A stretch of DNA of 36,413 bases from Deltaproteobacteria bacterium (GTDB lineage Bacteria > Desulfobacterota > DSM-4660 > Desulfatiglandales > HGW-15): NCBI GenBank assembly GCA_016932115.1, contig JAFGDM010000106.1:1-36413 (forward strand). The letters are read 5' to 3'. The notes beneath the pieces were generated by a model. The model made no database searches. It saw only the letters and a program-made list of their open reading frames with translations, and was not told the DNA's origin. Below are positions 34,395 to 36,413 of the stretch, piece by piece (positions within the stretch are counted from its first letter, which is position 1; each line of letters starts with the position of its first letter). Both the position numbers and the translations under genes were made by a program.

Positions 34395-35103
34395 CCGCAT
34401 CCTCTCTGCTTCCGGAATAACATCGCGACGCAAAGCAGACGAAATGATCAAAGCGGGACGGGTCAGCGTAAACGGTTCCATCGTCAAGGAGGCGGGGGCA
34501 CAGGCCCTGTGGGGGGTAGACCGCATCCTGGTGGACGGCCGGGTGGTGCCCGACCCTGCCGAAAGGGTGTACCTAATGCTTAATAAGCCGTTCGGATATG
34601 TCTCGGCTCTCAGCGATCCGGCCGGCCGGCCCGTGGTCGCCGAACTGCTTCAGGATTTGGGCCGGAGGGTCTATCCGGTGGGCCGCCTCGATTTCGATAG
34701 TCTCGGGCTCCTGCTGTTCACCGACGATGGAGAATGGGCCTTTCGCCTCGCTCATCCCCGCTTTCGCGTCCCCAAGACTTACAAGGTCACGGTTGCGGGG
34801 CCTGTCTCCGATGAAGCTCTGGAAAAGCTGAAGAAAGGCGTCCACCTGGAAGACGGATTCAGCGGCCCTTCCAAGATCACCCTGCTCCGAAAAAACGCAA
34901 AAGCCTCGGACCTGAGAATAACGATCACGGCCGGAAGAAAGAGGCTTTTACGCCGAATGATCGAAGCTTCGGGGTACACTGTGACCCATCTGATTCGAAT
35001 CGGCTTCGGCTCCGTGGAACTGGGAAATCTCAAGGTCGGCCGCTATCGCCGCCTTGAACCCGCGGAAGTGGAGGACATGAAAAAAATGGTGGGCCTCTCT
35101 TGA
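34363..35103 (+). CDS. rluB: Ribosomal large-subunit pseudouridine synthase, RsuA/RluB family
   Basis: A pseudouridine synthase of about 246 residues. The N-terminal S4 RNA-binding domain (QRINRILSASGITSRRKADEMIKAGRVSVNG) is followed by the catalytic domain. The nucleophilic Asp is in VGRLDFDSLGLLLFTDDGE, with RVPKTYKVTVAG and GRKRLLRRMIEASGYTVTHLIR, the RsuA/RluB family motifs. RluB modifies 23S rRNA; the exact target position is assumed by family. The start is uncertain: ATG 34363 or 34366 overlaps scpB by about 30 bases, while ATG 34309 (GAGG upstream) would add a basic tail MKSRSKKKSSKTL and overlap scpB by 86. It is last in the scpA-scpB-rluB run, a common bacterial order. Confidence 0.9.
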   Translation: MMPQPLSQRINRILSASGITSRRKADEMIKAGRVSVNGSIVKEAGAQALWGVDRILVDGRVVPDPAERVYLMLNKPFGYVSALSDPAGRPVVAELLQDLGRRVYPVGRLDFDSLGLLLFTDDGEWAFRLAHPRFRVPKTYKVTVAGPVSDEALEKLKKGVHLEDGFSGPSKITLLRKNAKASDLRITITAGRKRLLRRMIEASGYTVTHLIRIGFGSVELGNLKVGRYRRLEPAEVEDMKKMVGLS

Positions 35104-35108
35104 AGAAG

Positions 35109-35136
35109 CTTTCAGGGTTCAGAGTTCAGCGTGCAG
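35109..35136 (+). repeat. Degenerate heptamer repeat after rluB
   Basis: Four contiguous 7-base units ending in CAG start five bases after the rluB stop; the middle two are GGTTCAG and AGTTCAG. A further pair, CACTGCT and TACTGCT, lies at 35227-35240. Confidence 0.6.
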
Positions 35137-35204
35137 GGTGACTCATACAGCACAGAAATTTTTTTGTTTGCAAAGCGTTTCTTCTTGGTGTATTGATTTT
35201 TCAT

Positions 35205-35228
35205 TGACCAATGCTTTCTGATTGGTCA
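35205..35228. repeat. 8-bp inverted repeat just upstream of tRNA-Val
   Basis: TGACCAAT (35205-35212) and ATTGGTCA (35221-35228) around an 8-base loop, 22 bases before the tRNA. No T-run follows. It may terminate or process the rluB transcript, or be a binding site near the tRNA promoter. Confidence 0.45.
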
Positions 35229-35250
35229 CTGCTTACTGCTTACATACATT

Positions 35251-35325
35251 GGGCGGTTAACTCAGCGGGAGAGTGCCATCCTCACACGGTGGAAGTCGCA
35301 GGTTCAAATCCTGTACCGCCCACCA
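35251..35325 (+). tRNA. tRNA-Val (anticodon CAC)
   Basis: A complete cloverleaf can be drawn. The 7-bp acceptor GGGCGGT pairs with ACCGCCC (35315-35321); the D arm is ACTC with GAGT. The anticodon stem is CCATC with GGTGG (one G-U pair) around the loop CTCACAC, anticodon CAC at 35283-35285, so it reads GUG. The T arm is GCAGG-TTCAAAT-CCTGT. The discriminator base is A and CCA is encoded. A strong terminator follows. Confidence 0.95.
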
Positions 35326-35333
35326 TCACCGAC

Positions 35334-35363
35334 AAAAAACCCTCCAAAAAGAGGGTTTTTTCT
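35334..35363 (+). terminator. Intrinsic terminator of tRNA-Val
   Basis: AAAAAACCCTC (35334-35344) pairs with GAGGGTTTTTT (35351-35361) around a 6-base loop. The T-run supports plus-strand termination, and the A-run on the other arm makes it work for minus-strand transcripts too. Confidence 0.9.
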
Positions 35364-35382
35364 TTTCCGGCCAATTAGAGAG

Positions 35383-35455
35383 AACCCGCCCTTGAGACGA
35401 ATGATATCAACAGAATAGCTTGGGCGACCCAGCCCAACCAAGTCAAGGGCGGTTT
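35383..35455. repeat. Nested palindromic element between tRNA-Val and vapC
   Basis: Outer arms CCGCCCTTGA (35386-35395) and TCAAGGGCGG (35443-35452) match perfectly over 10 bp, with two further A-T pairs outside one mismatch. Inside, TTGGGC (35420-35425) and GCCCAA (35432-35437) form a second hairpin with a 6-base loop. The 73-base unit is compact and symmetric, like a small palindromic repeat or non-autonomous element, and it directly follows the vapC stop. Confidence 0.55.
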
Positions 35456-35459
35456 ACAA

Positions 35460-35879
35460 TCATAGGCCTTCCCCTTTCGCGGCGCTCTTTAATCTCTCAT
35501 CGAAAGTGAACAAACAAAGCTCAGGAAGCTCTTGTTGAATACGCTTTGCGGCGGCCAGGTGCCACAGGTCCGCGCCTCGAAGCGGCCATTTTTTACATAG
35601 ATCGCGTAGATCTTCCCATGCAGGCTGTAGAAGAATACGGCGCCATGGGCCGGTTTCCAGCACTTCAAAGGCCGCTTTGACAAGAATATCCGTAAGCAAC
35701 CCTTCCCGTCCGATCCTGACCAAGACGGCGCATGCTTCCGCGTAGCCCAGCGACGAAATCAAATGCACGCCGTCCTGATCCACCAGCTTCTTGGCTTTTT
35801 CACTATGCTCATCTTTGAACAAAACCGACAGGATCGCGGACGTGTCCCAATAGACGACGGGTCGGCTATGTTCGATCAT
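35460..35879 (-). CDS. PIN-domain toxin (VapC family)
   Basis: A 139-residue PIN-domain ribonuclease, the toxin of a type II toxin-antitoxin pair. The acidic active-site residues are in place: Asp12 in VYWDTSAILSVL, Glu in YAEACAVL (about 48), Asp in RGADLWHLAAA (about 103), and Asp in FTFDERL (about 126). VapC toxins cut tRNA or rRNA; the target here is unknown. The ATG overlaps the end of the antitoxin gene by 14 bases, so the two are translationally coupled. Ordinary DNA composition and the position next to a tRNA gene suggest possible acquisition, but no integrase is visible. Confidence 0.88.
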   Translation of the reverse strand: MIEHSRPVVYWDTSAILSVLFKDEHSEKAKKLVDQDGVHLISSLGYAEACAVLVRIGREGLLTDILVKAAFEVLETGPWRRILLQPAWEDLRDLCKKWPLRGADLWHLAAAKRIQQELPELCLFTFDERLKSAAKGEGL

Positions 35880-36159
35880 TCCGATCCCCCTGAAGCATCT
35901 TTTGGGCGAGTCCTTTTTTCAGAGGCAGGGGAGGCGGGATTCTGTTCATGCGCCTCTTGTGAGAAGGCTCGATTAGCCCTCGTTCCTCGAGGCCCTTTAA
36001 CCGCTCCCCGAGGGCAAGGGAGCGAGGCGGGACACGCACGATTTTCCCCACCGGTCTTCCCCGGTCCGTTAGTAGGACTTCATTTCCATCCCGGACCAGT
36101 TTAAGCAGTTTACTCAAGTTCATTTTGGCATCCCGGATGCCCACAACCGCCGTTTCCAT
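35866..36159 (-). CDS. Phd/YefM family antitoxin
   Basis: A 97-residue antitoxin. The N-terminal half is typical of the Phd/YefM fold that dimerises and binds the operator: METAVVGIRDAKMNLSKLL, VRDGNEVLLTDRGRPVGKIV. The C-terminal half is basic and proline-rich and would wrap the toxin. ATG 36159 has GGGAGG five bases upstream; an in-frame start at 36216 would add 19 residues that lie inside the promoter and are unlikely. The pairing of a Phd-type antitoxin with a PIN toxin is common in bacteria. Both genes run from the promoter at 36204-36232. Confidence 0.88.
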   Translation of the reverse strand: METAVVGIRDAKMNLSKLLKLVRDGNEVLLTDRGRPVGKIVRVPPRSLALGERLKGLEERGLIEPSHKRRMNRIPPPLPLKKGLAQKMLQGDRNDRT

Positions 36160-36203
36160 AAGACCCTCCCATGGAACCATAAAGACTGCTTTTACATGTG
36201 ACC

Positions 36204-36232
36204 ATTGTAACCACAACCAATTCTCCTGTCAA
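36204..36232 (-). promoter_or_regulatory. Sigma-70 promoter and possible operator of the toxin-antitoxin pair
   Basis: On the minus strand: TTGACA (36227-36232), 17-base spacer, TACAAT (36204-36209), nearly a consensus promoter. TTACA/TGTAA inverted half-sites at 36192-36196 and 36206-36210 overlap the -10 and the start point, a likely site for autorepression by the antitoxin. Confidence 0.7.
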
Positions 36233-36413
36233 CCGTAATAAAAAGGGGACGGGCATAAATAAATAAGTAACAGCATATCCAACGCGCGGCTGCGTCATTC
36301 CAAGCTTTCTTCCCAATTCCTTTAATCCCTATCCCGGCTCTCCGACCTATAACGCTCAGGTAAATCCCCCCATCCCTGATGAGGTAACTTTACCCACCTG
36401 TGGGACACTCGGC

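Overview
The window looks like chromosomal DNA of a Gram-negative, probably anaerobic, deltaproteobacterium (Desulfobacterota, plausibly Syntrophales-like). This is inference from gene content. The signs are a dense fatty acyl-CoA oxidation operon joined to a B12-dependent acyl-CoA mutase, candidate sigma-54 promoters, PilZ proteins, a DHH-CBS-poly(A)-polymerase fusion, and an rpoZ-dnaJ-dksA cluster. I see no phage, insertion sequence or CRISPR array.

Layout. 1-4.8 kb: a small unknown gene, a divergent YchF-type GTPase, argC and typA/bipA. 4.8-10.7 kb: accessory, signalling and surface genes. These are a small PilZ protein, a J-domain protein behind a perfect sigma-70 consensus promoter, a secreted Fn3/PKD-repeat protein and a large PilZ protein with a GNAT-like C-terminus. 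The two smaller surface/signalling genes each have a sigma-54-like -24/-12 element. 11.0-20.7 kb, minus strand: a probable single long operon in the order thiolase, enoyl-CoA hydratase, acyl-CoA dehydrogenase, degenerate acyl-CoA dehydrogenase paralogue, mutase large subunit, B12-binding small subunit, MeaB-type GTPase chaperone, small membrane protein, XRE-cupin regulator, second catalytic acyl-CoA dehydrogenase. 20.9-24.1 kb: an aminotransferase and a soluble GAF histidine kinase. 24.1-28.0 kb: pbp1A and comM. 28.2-35.1 kb: rpoZ-dnaJ-dksA, then a DHH/CBS/nucleotidyltransferase fusion followed by scpA-scpB-rluB. 35.2-36.4 kb: tRNA-Val(CAC) with a strong terminator, a nested palindromic element, and a Phd/VapC-type toxin-antitoxin pair with its own promoter.

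The most interesting system is the 9.7-kb acyl-CoA operon. Its mutase has Phe at the position of MCM Tyr89 and Gln at the position of MCM Arg207. From my knowledge of the family, that pair marks isobutyryl-CoA mutase rather than methylmalonyl-CoA mutase. With acyl-CoA dehydrogenases, a hydratase and a thiolase alongside, the operon reads as a route that isomerises isobutyryl-CoA to butyryl-CoA and feeds it into beta-oxidation. A 3-hydroxyacyl-CoA dehydrogenase and the electron-transfer flavoprotein are not in the window. The operon also carries an acyl-CoA dehydrogenase-like protein that has lost the catalytic glutamate and seems to start at CTG.

Other notable points are a YchF-like protein without the switch II signature, a 63-base stretch without a single C inside argC, and a 37-bp double palindrome whose two halves are centred 21 bp apart. 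Several intergenic spacers also carry 7-bp-periodic degenerate repeats.
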